64,000 nt of DNA from Chiridota heheva (GCA_020152595.1 JAIGNY010002242.1:602501-666500); one strand, 5' to 3'; numbered from the stretch's first letter, positions 1 to 12,156 are shown. A program made the numbers and translations. Notes: generated by a model not told the origin, from the letters alone.

Positions 1-190
1 TCATGATTGAGATTTCAACCACAATACTTCTCAAATTTCTTCAGAAAATGCAATACTAGCACAATGAAAAGTTAAAATGATGAAATGTTTAAATGATGTA
101 GTCCAACCTAATCACTGATCATGTTCTGTTAGATCATGGTTATCATTTTGTTTGTGAGTAGTTCTATGCTGTTTTCATGAAGTGTAATTT

Positions 191-338
191 TGACCCTTGA
201 TTCTTTTAGCTGTACATTGCGATGCCATGCTAAACATGTCATCAACTTGTCTACCTAAGTCTTTTGACCCGGATTCTTTAAGCTGTACATTGCGATGCCA
301 TGCTAAACATGTCATCTACTTGTCTACCTAAGTCTTTA
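191..338. repeat. 73-bp tandem duplication
   Basis: Two adjacent copies of a 73-bp sequence, both containing GCTGTACATTGCGATGCC, start near 191 and 264. They differ at only a few positions, so the duplication is fairly recent. It lies in the SMG5 intron just downstream of the exon at 417-585. No coding content is seen. Confidence 0.85.
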
Positions 339-416
339 GAACTGTGATACACATACAGTTCCTCACCTCTTAATATACATCTGTTTATTTCTTGAAATAA
401 AAGGTTGATGACTCAC

Positions 417-585
417 CATCTCATGTAATGATATGCGGCATCGATGCCCTCATGACAGTTACCTACCAGGGTACCCAGCTGGTTGTGGGGCATACCTAAA
501 TCTGGTTTGAGGGCCAGGGCTTGGTGGTAATATCGCTCAGCCATGTAGTGAAGATGAACACCATCCAAATCCTTTTGGTAACGAG
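417..585 (-). CDS. SMG5: SMG5 internal exon with TPR motif (most 3' exon visible)
   Basis: A 169-bp minus-strand exon with acceptor TTCTTCTCATCAG and donor GTGAGT. It starts with two bases completing an Ala codon (G|CT) and encodes ARYQKDLDG, AERYYHQALALKPD, GMPHNQLGTLVG and GIDAAYHYMR, ending in TG of a split Cys codon. The signature GMP.NQLGTL.G is diagnostic of SMG5 and its EST1/SMG relatives (TPR-like helices packed on the 14-3-3-like domain); YHYMRC corresponds to YCYLRC in human SMG5. Reading through the donor would give an apparent Trp, which is an artefact. The next exon and the C-terminal PIN domain would lie before position 1. A SINE ends only 38 bp upstream of the acceptor. Confidence 0.93.
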
Positions 586-623
586 CTGATGAGAAGAACA
601 TGCAACAAAGAAGAGAGTTAAAA

Positions 624-897
624 AGCTAAATCTATTCGAGCCATGAGGCCCATAGGTGCTTATTCCCAGTTTCCATGGCGCAAGCAGATGAGAGCACATG
701 ACTCCCCCTGGACGCCAGTCTATCGCAGGTTAACTCCCCAGCAATGCTGGTACTCATTTTACAGCTGAGTGAGCTAGAGCAAGCAGAGTAAAGTGTCTTG
801 TTCTATGACACAATTATGCAGGGTTCGCGTTCAAGAATCAAACCGGGTACCTTTCACATATAAGTGATTCCTTAACCACTAAGCCACTGCACCTCTG
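624..897 (-). mobile_element. tRNA-derived SINE
   Basis: Read on the minus strand, this 274-bp element starts with a tRNA-like head carrying an A box (TGGCTTAGTGG) and a degenerate B box (GGTTTGATTCTT). The body contains GACACTTTACTCTGC, CAGCTGTAAAATGAGTACC, AACCTGCGATAGACTGG and GCGCCATGGAAAC. These body blocks belong to a SINE type I remember as widespread in marine invertebrates. Such elements are transcribed by RNA polymerase III and mobilised by a partner LINE. It is antisense-neutral to SMG5 (same strand) and sits immediately upstream of a splice acceptor. Confidence 0.85.
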
Positions 898-1509
898 TTA
901 TCAATAATAAAGAAAGGTTTTATGTAAACTATTTTTCAGAATTCAAGAACTAGACACACCCACTTTACACAAAAATACTTACAAGGGCAGACAGTAGCAG
1001 CGATATCCAATTGTTTACCCATAAAAACTATTGCGGGTCAAAATTTGTCGTTATATGTTATTCGCAAGTGACATATCTCTCCTCCATGTGGCAATGGTGC
1101 CCTTACTTTGCCCCCTACCCATATATACCCCCAGTAAAATCATTCAGGCAGCTGCTTTGAGGATCAATTCAAGATTCTTTAAAGGCCAAATGTTTAAAGA
1201 TTACTTAAATCCGAGCAGATCACTTGAAATGTGAAAATAGTATTTTTGAGTTTTGAGTTATAGCTGATCAAAGGTTGAAGCATTTTCTGTATATGCTACT
1301 TTAGTGATATATGACTGGGTGGACAGCTCAAAATCTTTTTGTAATTCTTATTTCTTAACTAAATCTTGGCCATTTCAGGTTAATCATAAAGGGAACCAGA
1401 ACCAAAAGGTTTTGTGGTTCTGATGCTTTTTGATTTACAAAATTTGTATTAAGAGTCATGTCATTGCATAGCATTAGCATGATGATGATATTTGTTCCAT
1501 GATATTTAT

Positions 1510-2530
1510 TCATAAGCCACATCCACCATGCAGATTAATAAAAATGTTGACAACATTAGCATTTGCACAATAATTAACAACATTATCATCGCAAGTATGA
1601 TGCAAAAACATTTGCTCATTTTTCCTACTTCAAGAATTTGTCAATAAGCCCCGTCAACTCATTAATATTCATGACATTACTACCACAACATTAGAACAAT
1701 GTACAGACCATGACCCATCTGTGTATGACATGTGGCATAAATCTGATATACCGTTCATGAGAATCAATACAGTGTTTAAATCTAGCAATTTCACACTAAG
1801 CCAAGCCCACCATGCATAATGACATATGTTGATGTTGATAATATAAGCGTGTACACAATAACCAACCATATTATCGATATGACAAAAAATGGACATGCAG
1901 TTGCTCATTTATAACTTTTTCAAAATGATCACTTTAAGTACCGCCCACTTATTAATATGCATGAAATCACCACCAAAACATTAGGGAACACCTGCAGACC
2001 ATGAGCTATCTGTGTACCACACATGACATGAATCCAGTTCAGAGTGTTTGAGAAACCATGTTTATAAGCTTTTAGTTTACAAAATCATATTAAGCCCCGC
2101 CCACTATGCATATTTATGAAAGTCAATGTTTTTATACAAGGAACACGTACACACTAGCTAACATTATCATAACAAATATGAAACAAAACAGAAATGTGAT
2201 TGTTAAAATAGGGCATTTCAAGATTTTTATATTTAGCCCCCTACTCATTAACATGCACCATGTCACCACCAGAAGCAATAGGGCACATCTACAGACCATT
2301 GGCTATCTGTGTACCATATATGACGTGAATCCAATTTACTGTTCTTGAGATACCAGTACAAGCTCTTTTCAGCAAAATCATATTGAGCCCCGCCCACTGC
2401 ACATAGCAATGATATTCAACGTTTTTACATCACGTGTGTACACACCAGCTAACATCATAATTATTCCAAACATAAAACAAAATACATGCACTTATTAAAA
2501 TATCAACATTGAAATATGCACTTACATTTT
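1510..2530. repeat. Degenerate tandem repeat, unit about 290 bp, 3.5 copies
   Basis: Recurring landmarks are a block like GCCCCGCCCACTATGCA at about 1516, 1803, 2095 and 2388 (spacings about 287-293), each followed by a stretch with CACCAC...ACATTAG, then ATCTGTGTA..A.ATGACATGAATCC. Copies are diverged and share no open frame. Short ORFs inside are fortuitous. It is intronic in SMG5. Confidence 0.75.
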
Positions 2531-2859
2531 CATTTGCTTTCCTAATTTTCACAACATTTTACAACAAGCTTCAAAATATCTAAGTTTTCCCAGATATTTT
2601 AAGACAAAAAAAAGCTCAAATATACCCCACCCATGCAGTAACTCAGCAAACACGTAAAAGCTAGCAGTCTTTATGACTATAACACCTCTTTTAGTTCTAA
2701 CAATTGAACAAAGAATTTAAAGAAAATATGTATATCAGGTAAAGTTAAGCAACATGTAAAATGTACAATAACATTAAAGCAAAGTTATGCGAAACAATAT
2801 TGCTTAACGTATGACAAACTAGACATTGGAACAATACAAATCCCCTCACCGCTAATAAT

Positions 2860-3240
2860 GCACATTCCAGACTGTCCCACATTCCATCCCAACCTGTCCC
2901 AAATATCATCCCACATCTATACTCCATGCAATCACACCTGAAAACCAGATATCATTCCACCACTTGCATGACCCACATGCCATCACAACTGAAATCCAGA
3001 TGACCCCACCACATGCCAGTCCCACATGTCGACCCACCCTGTTCCACATGCCAATCCACCCTGTTCCACATGCCAACCCACCCTGTTCTACATGCCAACC
3101 CACCCTCCTGTCCAACATGCCAATGCATCCTGACCCACATCCCACCCCACCCTACATACAATTCCACCCTGCCCCACATGCGATCCCACCTCATCCTAAT
3201 TCCTTCAGCTACCATATGTTATTGTCTACCCCACATTCCA
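2860..3240. repeat. Minisatellite rich in CCCACATGCC
   Basis: Degenerate tandem units of about 20-24 bp, best between 3015 and 3125, with the core CCACATGCCAACCCACCC. It resembles the 24-bp minisatellite at 55-56 kb, whose core is CCACATGGCATCCCACCC. ORFs on both strands (up to about 100 codons) only reflect the repeat. Confidence 0.8.
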
Positions 3241-3377
3241 CTTATTGTTTATATTTTCTAAACCCCTAATTTAAAATTCTTTACAAGTGAGGACACTTTT
3301 ATTTACTTCTTTATTCATGGCAAGACAAAAATTTTGATTTCTATTCATATCATGTCAATAGCATAACAAAACTAGAA

Positions 3378-3483
3378 ATGTGACGGGTCAAGTATTTTTG
3401 ATCTCGGGTCAAGTATTTTTGATCTCAGGTCAAGTATTTTTGATCTCAGGTCAAGTATTTTTGATCTCAGGTCAAATATTTTG
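3378..3483. repeat. 21-bp tandem repeat, five copies
   Basis: Five head-to-tail copies of a 21-bp unit with core GTCAAGTATTTTTGATCTC. The last is diverged (AAATATTTTGCAG). No coding content. Confidence 0.9.
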
Positions 3484-3814
3484 CAGCAAAGTCTATTTTT
3501 ATGCAAATAACCTAATTAATATGCACACTATACCTCACCAATAAGTGTGAACAATGCTCTAAAACATACACTGTATGATCATTTGTTTAAGCAAAATCCC
3601 GACATCCACTTTAATTCAAGAGACTACAGATGCAAGCAAACATTTTCATTGCTATGCAAATAAGCTAATAAGTATGCACACAACCCCCAATCATGCTCAT
3701 TTGAACAGTACACATGTCCTTTACCCCTGTGCCAAGTCACATGAATGTACACCATTCATAACTTAAACTGGACGCCAATGCCGGTGGTAGTAGAATAGCC
3801 CTACTATTCTTCGA

Positions 3815-4488
3815 ATAATCGAGCTAAAAATGGTAAAGCAGCTGGAATAGATGACATAACTACAGAAATGTGGACAGGTAGTAGGAAAGTCTCAGAAAAT
3901 TATCTACAGAGTTATTTAATAAGATAATGGGGGAAGAAAAGGTTTCTAATCCTAATACATGGAGGAAAAGCATAATCGTGGTAGTGCCCAAGAAAGGTGA
4001 TTTAACACGATGTGACAATTTCAGAGGGATTTCACTATTACACACTGGTAGCAAATTTTTGAAAGGTTAATTATTGACAGAATTGAAGATGGTGTAGATG
4101 ATTAATTGAGAGTTAAACAAGCCGGTTTCAGAAGTGGGAGGGGAACAACAGAACAGATATTCACATTAAGAAACATAATAGAACAGAGCATAAAATGAAG
4201 AGCACCACTGTATACAAATTAGCAAGACAATTTATACAAGAAGATGGAGATGGACTGGGCATGTGCTAAGGAGAGAAAATGATTTTTTGTGAAAATCACA
4301 TTGTCGTGGGCCCTGGGGGGAAGCAGGAAAAGAGGAAGACCAAAAAAAACTTGGAGAAGGACAGTTAAAAAAGAGAGGGTGAAATAGTTGGAGGGAAACA
4401 ACATAATTTGTACGAGACATGAAGAAATAGAAGAAGCTGCTCTATGAAGCCTCAATTTCCAGTCAGGAGAGGAGAGCGGTAAGGTAAA
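3815..4488 (+). mobile_element. Internally deleted LINE fragment (RTE-like reverse transcriptase)
   Basis: Plus-strand frames give KNGKAAGIDDITTEMW, then WRKSIIVVVPKKGDL, CDNFRGISLL and RVKQAGFRSGRGTTEQIF, which are N-terminal reverse transcriptase blocks (fingers). After about 4200 the sequence jumps to the C-terminal tail motif WTGHVLRREN followed by RKRGRPKKTWRRTVKKER, so the catalytic palm and thumb have been deleted. The tail ends in GGTAAGGTAAAGTAA, consistent with a short-tandem 3' tail. The fragment carries several stops and frameshifts and is dead. The WxGHVLR...GRPKxTWRR tail is typical of an RTE-like group; the clade is my inference. It abuts the 3' end of the minus-strand gene relic at 4488. 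Confidence 0.75.
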
Positions 4489-7400
4489 GTAATGTTCCTG
4501 TCTTTGCACAATTGCTACCAGTATGGAAAACAAAAGGTTAGGATTGATGTCAACTATCTGTTTATCAACCTTTATTCCAGGGTATAAATGACTTAATGGT
4601 CGTACTTGGTCAATTCTCTTGATTGTTGCTTCTGTAACAATCACTTTGTCAAGTTGCTGTTGAATTTTTGATCTTATCTCTTCTGCCCTGTCACAGATGA
4701 CACCATCAGTTGCAGTTAAACCTGAGGACAGAGACCACAGTTTGTTCTGCTGTTTATCAAATGGCTCATGTTGGATGAACCACTCTTGGATGCTGGTCAA
4801 GTCTTTGAAGTCGCGCTGTATCCTTGTAGGTCTCAAATCGATGTGCTGGTCACTTGTAGTGTGCACCAGGTCAGTCAACAATGTCATGGATGTGCGGATT
4901 CCATTACATTTATGCATGCTGCGGGTCTACTGCAGGCAAGCTGTTTCTGTCATTCCTCTTCCTCTTGTGAGACCTCTACGGCTTTTATTCGATCTCATTA
5001 TCATTTGCTCAATGGCTAGATCTGTCCAGAGCCCTGCCCAGTTTTGACTATATTTTTGGACTGTATGAAAACTTTGGTCAATGAAGCACTTGTAAAGCCA
5101 AGGATGATCTGTGGGCAAGTCTTGCATCAACTGCAAATATACACATACATTCTTGGCAAAGTTGATATGGCCAGTTGCAGCAAACAGATTCATTATTCTA
5201 CCAATTGCTACAAGATGCATGTTCCAATTTCCTGTTCTTTCAGCACGTTTAAATAGCTTCAAAGTTTCTATGTATTTGATGTATAAGAGCCATAGCTTAG
5301 CAGCTGGTGATTTGTTGGCAAGCATATCTTTGTACTTCCCTAATCATTCTTGCAACTTTACCAGCTCATTTGATTGAGCAGCACTAGAGATTGATATCGT
5401 CTTGTCTTTGATACCTCCATACAGCTCGTGAATCTTTTCCACCTCACCTTCATTCAGTCTGTCTATTTCCATATTCCCATCTGTATCTTTAATCTTCACT
5501 CTCTACATCATTTCTTTCTCTGTTTTGTTTGTCACAAGATTCATTGAATGATGATGATGGTACTTCCACCTCGACATTAGGATCACTAATGGATATACTT
5601 TGGATATTTTTATCCTGGCTTCCTTCATTTGACATTACTTCATTTGGTGAGAAAGTCCTGATATTCTGGTACTCACATGGAACAACTTCTTGAATCAAAT
5701 TTTTATTCTATGCAGCCTCTACTGAAAAATGTCCACGTAATGCTCTTGATGCTGCTTTCCCAGAAATCATATGGGTAACAGCATTTTGACCATAATCAAC
5801 TTCCAGGTCTTCCTCGAAGCCAGAGCCATTCATCATTGAACTGATGCTACTGTACCTAGAAAACTCATCAATGTGTGAAATCCACCAAGCCTGCATACAA
5901 CATTTAGTGACTTCAGAGTTATAATTTCCTATGCCTTGTGCCACAAAGGCTGGTCAAATGTAATACATGAAGTTGTTATGATCAGTTGCTCAGCTTGACT
6001 TAGGATATACATTAAAGTAGAGTAAATGCAAGTTTCATCCAATGGAATAAGATCAGTAATCAGCAGAAGCAATATTTCTGACTTGGAAGCTGAAAATTCA
6101 TCTCCCAGAAAGAACATGCTGCATAAAGCCAAACCACTTGGCCTGGGTCTTTCATTGCCACTAAATAACCATCCTGAGTGCGAAAGAATATCAGAGCATA
6201 CAGTAGGTCTGGAGGTAAGGTGTATGTGTTTTGCAGCTGTACAATGGGCTTGTAAGTGATGGATGCCAGACCTTTTCCAGGTGGTTCTATGTACTGGTAT
6301 ATAGGAACCCATTTGTCTTTCACAAGTTCATCTACCTTGATGTGTTTTTGCCTTCTAATGACTTGTGACCTGAGGATGAGTGATGTGGTGCCTTCTGGTG
6401 TTGATACATCTATAATTCCCATGCCATTGGATGTTCCTTGCCAGAGTAGCTAAATTGTGGTCAACATTATCTGTGACCCACTGTGTAAATGTTCCAGGAA
6501 AATACTCTGCAAGTAAGCTTTAATGATTTTCACTTTAATTGACAGACTGTTTATATCTGGCCACTTCATCATAACTGATTGAAAATCCCAAATGTGACAA
6601 TTCATTGACTAGCCACTGTGATCCAAATAAATGATCCATCTCAACAACTAAGCCAAAGAATATTGGTGCAATAACAAATCTAGGCCGAACAGACTGCAGA
6701 ATAGAATGTCCAATGCTAATTTGTTTCATTTAAGATGAAACTAAAGTTCTCATGAGGGTTTGTAAGTGATGTGGTATCCAATTTCTGCCACAATGAATAT
6801 TTCCAATGTCTTTGTTGGTTGAATATTATTGTAAATTGTAGCCTCTTTCTCTAATTTCAGCTTTAATAATCCTTGCTGCAGTAGTTATTATATTCTCTGC
6901 TTCATCTTCTATGTTTTCTTTCCTGTCCAAGTACCATTTTCCATTAATGATAAACTTAGCCATGTTCCTAGAGCAGACAACAGTACTATGTCCATTGACC
7001 TCAGCAAAGAATATGAACTCTTTGTAATATTCTTGCAACTTGTTTTAGCCACTTTGTAGTGTAAACCTTACAGCAAATTCTAACATTTTGGTGTACAGTT
7101 CTGAGAGTGTACAATTCTGCATCACCTTCCCATTCAAGCCACTGACAACGCTTTTGGAACCATTCAAGCCTCTCTTTGTCATGTGGTCATCCCTGTGGTG
7201 ATTTCACATCTGATGTTCTGAGCTCTTGCGATGGTAAACGGCTTCTGCTGCAACTAAGTCAATATATCCAATAATACAGTTTTTAACTTGAAGTGCCAAT
7301 GAATCTCCTATCTTATCAAACTCAAGAAGTTTGTCACATATAGGGAGAGTTCTCACCAGGTTTACATCATTCCTGTCTGGATGACGTTTATCTACAACAG

Positions 7401-7755
7401 CTGATGACCCACATATCAAACAATCATTTTTAATATTGAATGAGGAATTACTAGATCATAATCATTTGAGAGCCACGTCAGCATCTTCTAAATTCCTGGG
7501 TTTTTTTGGATCAGTAAACTCTTGGTGGCAGTTTCAATGTATCAACACTTTAATTGGTGTTGTGCTGATACAATCATGTAAGTAACTGTGAAGTTCAGGC
7601 AGCATACACTTTTCAAAATAACTAATAATGTTTGATATGCCCTTTCTTGAGACAGTAACTGATGGTTCCTCTGGACTAAAACCTGATTTGCATATGACAC
7701 AGTAATTTTCTTGAAAATTGGAAATGGCTTCTTCTGCATGATGCTTTTCAGCCAT
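4488..7755 (-). pseudogene. Decayed copy of an uncharacterised multi-copy protein gene
   Basis: About 3.3 kb on the minus strand reads as one intronless protein of roughly 1,090 residues broken in about ten places. Blocks in order: MAEKHHAEEAISNF with a CVICKSGF zinc-binding-like start (7755-7534); CLICGSSAVVDKRHPDRNDV and IDLVAAEAVYH (7430-7204); FFAEVNGHSTVVC with KFIINGKWY (7038-6826); MKQISIGHSILQSVRPR and VEMDHLFGSQWLVNEL (6729-6535); MGIIDVSTPEG, ELVKDKWVPIYQY and TFDQPLWHKA (6422-5929); AVTHMISGKAASRALRGHF (5944-5708); an acidic linker; KLWLLYIKYIETLKLFKRAE, GLWTDLAIEQMIMRS and GLTRGRGMTE (5325-4930); and a tail ending VAIVQRQEHYF. I recognise the type as a recurrent uncharacterised protein annotated many times in cnidarian, mollusc and deuterostome genomes, probably mobile, but know no biochemical function. 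The C-terminus is cut at the LINE fragment. Confidence 0.7.
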
Positions 7756-7769
7756 GATTCACCTATTCA

Positions 7770-10700
7770 AACAAAGAAGAAACTACAATTAATAACTTTA
7801 TAGATGAAGAACAAATAGACAATATATAGAAACTACAAGGAGGATGAACTAAGGACGAGGGGTCAAGCAGCTCCATACCAAATTATAGCTGGACTGATTT
7901 AACTGGCTTCTGTTAAAACCTTTCTAAGATTTATAATGAATTCTGAAACTAATCAAAGCATTTGAAAATGTGAAAACGATTTGACAAAGGCTAATTTAGA
8001 GAAATATTAGCTTAGAAATTAAGATAAAATCTTTTGTGAAAGGAAAACAATTTTTTAATCTTCTTCTTTTTCGAATGGCACTATGTACCATTGAAAGACT
8101 TAAACAAAATACGCCTCTTTATCATCCATTTAGCTCCACTTCAGGAATGCAAACCTCACAAGCAACTTGCTTTTAACTTATCCAACAATCTAGTAACCTA
8201 GAGTTGTTAGTAAACAGATATCTTAATTATGTTTAATATCTAATGGGTGCTATATTTCAAGCAGACATTCATCAAAAGAATACAAAACAAAAGCATGGTG
8301 TTTACTGTCATATTGGTCATACTGGTGCAGCCGGCATCATGATATGTGGGGCAATGTGGGCCCCACTACGGGATCGAACACACAACCCTGCTGTGGTTTA
8401 TTTAACATAGGTAGAGGAGGACCCTCGAAAGTCCAAGGTAATTATGTGGCAGGCGCGGATTCAGGGGGTTGCAGGGGATGTGCGCCCCCTTTCAGACCAT
8501 TTATATCCATATGTATGTAAAATTATCATCAAAATTTTCTGCATAACCAAAATGTTGGTCAAATTTGATTCCCCCCCCCCCCCCCTTCTTCCTTTGTGCC
8601 TGTTTGGCCCATGTGGTATGGCACATATATTTATCATCCCCATTACCAAAATGAAAAGAAAAAAAATTTCTCATCACTACTTACCCATTATTTGGAAGGT
8701 CCGTATCTCACTGCTTCTGATGCATGTATCAATCTCTGTATTTTTCTTGTCTTTTTCTAAGATATCAGTATTCTGATTACATAATTAATCAAATCGTTAT
8801 AAATTGTTTCACAATCTTTGACACATACAAATGAAACAATACTTTGACACTCTTCTAGAAAATTATAGAATATCAAATGAGAAACAAAAATACCATGGAG
8901 ATGCACAGTGTATTTTCTTTAAATAAAGTAACCCAATTATCCCAATATTCTTAGTGATCTTGGGATTTTAAGTCAAGACAAAAGAGATATTGTTACAAAG
9001 TGATAACTCCACCACCTGTTGCACACCAGAGACAACAATGTAAACATGTAATTAACAGTTTGATAAGGAAAATAGGAAATTCTCATCACTACCAAAACAC
9101 GTCTTAAACTTCATAGTTTGTTATTGTTTGGAATTGGATGAGGTAATGAGGTGGGATGATGTGGTAGGGGTGATGTGGTGGGGGTGATGTGGTGGGTGAT
9201 GTGGTGGGGCTTATGTGAAGGGGATCATAAGATGGTATAACAGAGGAGATGATTAAAAGAAAAAGTATAAAACAGAAAAGAATAGTTATACAAAAATCTG
9301 ATTTGATTTAGATCATTAATACAAAAGATAATGACATTTTGACCAGTGATCTCTCAAGATACAGTCTGGTGTGTAAGGACACAGTACCCCTCCTCATGTC
9401 CATGTGAGGTTCCAAATTCCTTCAACTTACTAAATAGAACCAGGTTACCTAGTTTAAGCTCAATTAGCTATGTAATTCTCTTGTTTGAAGAGAAAGTTTG
9501 ACACATTCTCTGATTTTCATAAGAAAAATTTAGATTTTGTTTGTGAAAATTGAACATTTTTTCAATTAGCCCCCCAATTTTTTTCACAACATAGATTTTG
9601 GATATATTAATCTACACAAAATTCCACTTTCAATGATACTAAAATTGTTTTGATACCATTTAAATATGGGTAGACCCCATTTTTCCACTTCAACTATGAT
9701 CCTAAAACCTAACCCTAACTTTAATATGACCAAAACTTGGGAATAAGGGTTTTAGACCACAGGGAACAAAATAAGCCTATTTGCGACAATAAAATCAAGC
9801 TTAGAAATGGTAAAAAAAACTGTGGGTCACACCACAATTGTCACCCAAAGTTAAGTGTGTCATCTAAAGTCGTTTATTTCTAGTAATCTTTGTCGCCTAA
9901 AATAGACTTATGCCATAGCACACATACATACACCATCATGACCGCATAGGTACCTGGTGCTACTGCATCGGTGTCGAAAATGTCTTGTGTTGGGCCATCA
10001 TCAGTCAATCCACAGAGCCCTAAAAATAGTTTTTGCAGCTACATTGAAGCCTCGGTCACATTTCCTTGTATACATTTAGGTACGTAATGGATCCATTCAT
10101 AACTTCGCAAGTCATAAGAATTATTTTACAGATGAAAATAACCTTTTACTTTTTTTGTATTTAAGGGTAAAACTCTTTTAAAATCATATTTATTTCCATA
10201 AATTGCATAAATATTTCATGTCTAATCGCTGAAATTCATATCGTTAACTCGAGGTCTAATGTTATCACTGATAACATGCGGATTTGAACACTTTTGTCAT
10301 AGCCATCAGCTCCCAATAGCTGTGGGCGATCATCCCGCATTGCTTCTAATTTGTGCAGGATTGTGAGAACTAATTGTGCGATTCACGCATTAGCGCTGCT
10401 AATGCAAACCCTGCCATAAAGTAGTTTGAAAATTTTATGATTAATCTTAAAGATCTCTTAATCTAAATTCTAAGACATTATTTCTAAGGTATACAAGGGT
10501 CTTAACTGTAATTTGTAGTGGTTGACAGAGTGGGGCATTTCCTTGGCAATTGTCAAAAGCTGCAGTATATTAGTGTATATTGTATAACTATTTTGGTTAC
10601 ATTATGTTTACTATTCCCTTCTTTTTCAGTTTTCCTTTTCCACCACTCCATTTCTTTTTGGTCTTGAATATTTGTTTTTATCTTGCTAAGCTGCAGTGAA

Positions 10701-10854
10701 CCATCTGATTGGCCAATCTGAGATACTTAGTTATCTTCTTCTGGTGTGGCTATTGTTCATGTTTGCACTTTACACTAAAGAAATATATATATAAAAAAAA
10801 ATCAGTATCAAAATTAATTGATTGAACTAGTCAGAGTACATGATGCTTCTGCTC
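7770..10854. other. SMG5 intron without recognised genes
   Basis: AT-rich intron. A run of about 14 C lies at 8571-8585. At 8452-8500 there is a GGCGCGGATTCAGGGGG / GCGCCCCC stretch that looks like a small DNA-transposon tip, unconfirmed. A GTGATGTGGTGGG microsatellite lies at about 9150-9220. A minus-strand stretch at 8330-8395 carries a GTTCGATCCC B-box-like sequence and may be a SINE remnant. Otherwise nothing seen. Confidence 0.6.
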
Positions 10855-10860
10855 ACTCAC

Positions 10861-10953
10861 CAAGATCTCCCAAGTAGATGAGACATCTGTGGCAGGACTT
10901 CTCAGCCCACTCACGAACCCTGGGATTCCCTGCTTCTCGGTGAAAATCCTCCT
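10861..10953 (-). CDS. SMG5: SMG5 internal exon
   Basis: A 93-bp minus-strand exon with a strong acceptor (CTTTTGCTCTTGCAG) and donor GTGAGT. It completes a Glu codon with the previous exon and encodes EDFHREAGNP, then WAEKSCHRCLIYLGDL, leaving one base of the next codon. Human SMG5 has CHRCLVYLGDL at the same place, just before the TPR helices. The preceding EDFHREAGNPRVREW segment falls in a region that is poorly conserved between phyla. Joining to the next exon gives LGDLARYQKDL, matching LGDLSRYQNEL. Confidence 0.92.
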
Positions 10954-11222
10954 CTGCAAGAGCAAAAGATAGCATTTCATTTATGTAAACCACCAAGGAT
11001 GAATGAACATTGTTTTTAACTCAGTTTGTATGTAAGTGGCAAGCCCAAACCTATTTGGGACCTTGGAAACATTTGGAACCCTATCTGGGAATTTATATCC
11101 CTCCAGAATCTATTTATAAAAGTTATATACATTTGAAGTAATTGTCCATAGGGCAGAGAGGAAGGAGTTCATTTAGTTGTTGGCAGCCCAGTTCATGTGC
11201 TTTGTTTTCTTTAGGTTCCCTA

Positions 11223-11950
11223 TCAACTGTGTAAACCCTTGACACTGTACATTTAAAACCTGGATAAACATTTTCAATCTGGACAAATAATTTCAACAAG
11301 AACACTTGAAACTGATGGTCAACTTAATCTAAGATTTAAGCAAAAATAGAATACTGGAGACAATGAAGTTGTCTTTAAAAGAAATTAAAACAATCATTTT
11401 GTGGTCAAAAAACAAACAATGACAACAAAGACTTAATCATCAAAAGATTTTAAAACGTTAAAGGTCTCTACTCCTAAGAAATACAATTTTAAAAAATCAA
11501 TGCGAAGCTTTTAAAAAATCGAATGGAGGGGAGAACGTTGAATTCCTTTTGAGTGCCTCTACGCTTCGACCTCCAGCTGCTTCTCTTAGCATACATAATA
11601 CTACATTTTAAGAAGTAACCTACTCAAAAAAAAAAAAGAAGTGAGCATCATATTGTATGGCTTGTTCCCCACAGTAATCAACTGTGTAAACTCTTTACAC
11701 AGTACTTTTCAAACCTCAACAAATACTTTCAACAAGAAAACTTAAAACTGAAAATTAACATATAACACAGATACCTGTTAACCCTAAATCCAAGATTCAA
11801 GCAAAAAAGAATACTGAAGACAATTAAGTTATGTCCTAAAGAAAAGTTAAAACAATCAGTTTGTGGTAGAAAAATATAAAAAATAATAGCAATTAAGACT
11901 TAATTGTGATCATAAGATTTCGAAACATTGAAGGGCTCCACTCTTTAGAA
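11223..11950. repeat. Diverged direct duplication, about 260 bp, two copies
   Basis: The segment at about 11223-11485 recurs at about 11681-11950. Shared blocks in the same order are AACTGTGTAAAC, TTTCAACAAGAA, AAGATT.AAGCAAAAA, ACAAT.AAGTT, AAAACAATCA.TTTGTGG and AAGACTTAAT. About 200 bp of unrelated sequence with an A-run (11625-11640) lies between. Intronic, no coding content. Confidence 0.7.
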
Positions 11951-12156
11951 ATACATAAACCAGAAACCAAAAGGTTATGTTGTCCTGAATTCTTTCAATA
12001 TCTCCACTGCATTGTCTCCACATGCAGTGACCAATGTTTAAAGGTCATTCCACAATTTCAAGCAGATACACAACACTTATATCATCTTCATAGGCATTGA
12101 AATGCATATATGCAAATGACATAGATATTAAAAATCAAAACAATCCAATGTGATTA

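Noticed and set aside
4219-4480. Extension of the minus-strand relic's open frame into FFWSSSFPASPQG-like sequence
   Set aside because: This part is antisense to the plus-strand LINE tail (GHVLRREN, GRPKKTWRR); the frame is open across the junction by chance.
9705-9725. Telomere-like CCTAACCCTAAC
   Set aside because: Only about two units in AT-rich intron; no array.
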